Source: Zestomonas carbonaria (lineage in GTDB: Bacteria > Pseudomonadota > Gammaproteobacteria > Pseudomonadales > Pseudomonadaceae). Taken from it: DNA of 64,000 bases. Below, in pieces: positions 62,203-64,000 of the stretch. Both the position numbers and the translations under genes were made by a program. The stretch is taken from NCBI RefSeq assembly GCF_904061905.1, contig NZ_CAJFCI010000080.1, positions 62,001 through 126,000 on the forward strand, written 5' to 3'. Numbering within the stretch: position 1 is the first letter of the stretch; every line of letters begins with the position of its first letter. The notes beneath the pieces were generated by a model. The model saw nothing but the letters and a program-made list of their open reading frames with translations. It did no database searches and was not told the DNA's origin.

Positions 62203-63603
62203 CTAGGCGCTTCTCGCCGGCTGCGCCTCGCACCCGGCGCCCCGCTGGCGGGCACGGGACATGCGGACCAGGACATACGAGGCGGCAATCGCGGCGATGG
62301 CGATCAGGCATTGCAGGAGGCTGATCTGCATCGTCGGGTCGAAGGCCATGCTCACCAGTACGGCCACGATCGACGCGGTCACCAGCAGCGGCAGCCAGGG
62401 ATGTCCCCACATCGCGAACTTCAGGGTTCCGTTCTCCACCCATTTGCGGCGGAGCCTGATCTGCGACAGGCAGATCATCAGGTAGACGAAGAGGAAAACC
62501 GTGCCGGACGAATTGATGAGGAACTGGAAGACGGTATCGGGCCATCGCGCCGCGATGACGACGCAGCCATACCCCACCAACGTCGAGGCGATGACGCCAC
62601 GCACCGGTACGCCCTTGCGGCTCACACCGGCAATCCAGCGCGGCGCCTCGTCATTGGAGGCCAGCACGTACAGCAGGCGGGACGAGGTATAGAGCCCGGC
62701 GTTCAGTACCGACAGCACGGCCACCAGGATCACGGCGGTCAGCATGTGGCCGGCGCCGGGAATGCCGATGTGCTCCAGGGTGGCCACGAACGGTGACTTG
62801 CCGGCCTGGATTTCGGTCCACGGCTGGGCGACGACGATGAAGAAAGTCGCCAGGACGAAGAACACCAGGATACGCAGCATCACGGTATTGACGGCCTTGC
62901 GGATGTTGCGCGAAGGGTCTTCGGACTCCGCCGCGGCAAGGGTGGCGACCTCCACGCCGGTCATGGAGAAGATGACCACGACCACGCCAGTGAACAGCGA
63001 CGCCACGCCGTGGGGCAGGAACCCGCCATGCTCGGTGAGGTTGCCGAGGCTGGCGGTGGAGCCTGGCCAGAGCTGGAAGACATAGGCCCCCGCCACGAGC
63101 AGGAACACGATGATGGCCACGACCTTGATGCCGGCGAACCAGTACTCGGCCTCCCCGAAGGAGTGCACCGACATCAGGTTCAACAACGTCATGACCACCA
63201 TCAGGCCCAGGGCGATGACCCACACCGGGATATCCGGGAACCAGCCATTGATGATCTGGCCGCCGACCACGGCTTCGAAGCCCACCACGATCACCCAGAA
63301 ATACCAGTACAGCCAGCCCGTCATGTAGCCGGCCGGGCGCCCGAATGCCAGGCGGGCGTAATCGATGAACGATCCTTTGGCAGGATGTGCGGCGGCCATT
63401 TCGCCGAGCATCCGCATCACCAGCGCAACGATGAGACCGGTGATGGCATAGGTGATGAAAGCGCCAGGCCCGGTCGACGCGATAACTGCGCTGGAGCCCA
63501 CGAACAGCCCCGCGCCGATGACGCCGCCCAGGGCCAGCATGCTGATGTGTCGCGTCTTGAGTGCACGCTTCAAGCGCGGGTCGTGCTCTGTCTGGATAGG
63601 CAC
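62203..63603 (-). CDS. APC-family amino acid/amine permease (GabP-like)
   Basis: 466 aa, read from a GTG at 63603 because AAAAGGAG lies seven bases upstream; an ATG at 63633 would add 10 residues without a ribosome site. Twelve membrane helices with the APC signature ISMLALGGVIGAGLFVGSS in helix 1 and a GabP/AnsP-like helix 6-8 region. First gene of the permease-oxidase-cupin-dehydrogenase operon. Substrate is probably GABA, beta-alanine or a related amine. Confidence 0.9.
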   Translation of the reverse strand: MPIQTEHDPRLKRALKTRHISMLALGGVIGAGLFVGSSAVIASTGPGAFITYAITGLIVALVMRMLGEMAAAHPAKGSFIDYARLAFGRPAGYMTGWLYWYFWVIVVGFEAVVGGQIINGWFPDIPVWVIALGLMVVMTLLNLMSVHSFGEAEYWFAGIKVVAIIVFLLVAGAYVFQLWPGSTASLGNLTEHGGFLPHGVASLFTGVVVVIFSMTGVEVATLAAAESEDPSRNIRKAVNTVMLRILVFFVLATFFIVVAQPWTEIQAGKSPFVATLEHIGIPGAGHMLTAVILVAVLSVLNAGLYTSSRLLYVLASNDEAPRWIAGVSRKGVPVRGVIASTLVGYGCVVIAARWPDTVFQFLINSSGTVFLFVYLMICLSQIRLRRKWVENGTLKFAMWGHPWLPLLVTASIVAVLVSMAFDPTMQISLLQCLIAIAAIAASYVLVRMSRARQRGAGCEAQPARSA

Positions 63604-64000
63604 TGGTTGTCTCCTTTTATTATTGGTAATCAACGCTGCCTGTTCAGAAGGTTAGGGAGGTCAGCCGAAGGCGAACATCGACAAAATCCAAGTGGCGAGC
63701 CGCTGTGCTGTACAAATGTATGAAGGAGACAAACACGCCATGAGGACGTGGGGAAGCCTCGCTGAATGCCTGTGAAGGCACCGGTGATGAGGGATGTGGG
63801 GAGGTAACGAAATGCGAGAAGTGCAACCACTGTCGGCGCATCTTCATCGGTCTGGAAGGAAACCTGCGTTGTGCACGCCAAAGCGCCGCTACCGGCCAGA
63901 AGCGGTCGCTCTGCCATCGATCTCACATGGTCTCTAACACGGAGTTAAGAGCTGCCAGCTTGGGCGCTGTGTTAAGTCTGGATGGCTAGATGAGGATTAT
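63604..64000. other. Right-end non-coding region
   Basis: Contains the promoter region of the permease operon near its left end. No convincing gene. One frame from an ATG at 63720 to a TAG at 63989 is open except for a TGA at 63741 and encodes a short cysteine cluster (CEKCNHC); a separate AAGGAG (63724-63729) precedes an 11-codon frame at 63740. Neither is strong enough to annotate. Confidence 0.4.

Noticed and set aside
1..64000. CRISPR array or cas genes
   Set aside because: No regularly spaced direct repeats and no Cas-like proteins were seen on either strand.

Overview
The window reads as a chromosomal segment of a Pseudomonas. The evidence is high-GC coding sequence, a class II (medium-chain-length) PHA synthase with its PhaZ depolymerase, an OprD-family porin, a FecI/FecR/FecA iron cell and many AraC/LysR/PucR regulators. 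I cannot assign a species from sequence reading alone. Roughly 1-9038 differs from the rest: it is visibly AT-richer and carries a transposon. It ends in a 47-bp 3' fragment of tRNA-Pro(GGG), so it is best read as the end of an integrated genomic island, with core chromosome resuming at about 9039.

Island (1-9038). Five tightly packed, overlapping minus-strand genes (6210 down to beyond position 1) form one operon. They encode a GNAT-acetyltransferase/ABC-ATPase fusion, a HerA-like hexameric ATPase, an unrecognised 402-aa protein, a RelE-like/degenerate phospholipase-D-like fusion and an AAA+ ATPase cut by the window edge. I do not recognise this set as a named system; it is the best candidate here for an undescribed defence or DNA-processing system. 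A lone unknown gene, a complete IS630-family element (1,491 bp, flanked by TA, carrying a divergent LexA-like regulator) and the tRNA fragment follow. A decayed IS5-family transposase lies just outside the border.

Catabolic/PHA region (10.2-30.7 kb). phaZ, phaC and a cupin dioxygenase-like gene run left. A DUF1302/DUF1329/YCF48-like/RND export set runs right. An AraC regulator follows, then two DUF1254 proteins, an acyl-CoA ligase, a broken second ligase, an alcohol dehydrogenase, an SDR and an outer-membrane MetA-type protein. Three promoters carry the same TGGCGY direct repeat spaced 21 bp. This suggests that the AraC protein at 20726-21778 controls the cupin-phaC-phaZ, DUF1302 and DUF1254 operons together.

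31-42 kb. A six-gene minus operon (pirin, isochorismatase-like, XapX, amidohydrolase, DoxX, MFS) is divergent from a LysR gene. Downstream are a membrane protein, a saccharopine-dehydrogenase-like reductase, a DUF2855 protein, a strong terminator and a DkgB-like aldo/keto reductase.

43-55.5 kb. The FecA-FecR-FecI iron cell has a Fur-like box. It is divergent from a six-gene CoA operon (OB-fold protein, thiolase, SDR, crotonase, thioesterase, CoA-transferase). After an SDR/NTF2 pair with its HxlR regulator come a hydroxyisobutyrate-dehydrogenase-like gene, a GcvA-type LysR and an OprD porin. A TTGAG-N5-CTCAA palindrome followed at fixed spacing by TTTGTC-N19-TAGNAT-like elements precedes the CoA operon, the porin and the dehydrogenase. 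These three units therefore look like one LysR regulon taking up and degrading an unknown acid.

57-64 kb. A PucR regulator converges on an amine-catabolic operon: APC permease, FAD-dependent amine oxidase, cupin, MmsA-like semialdehyde dehydrogenase. The final ~400 bases hold its promoter region and no convincing gene.
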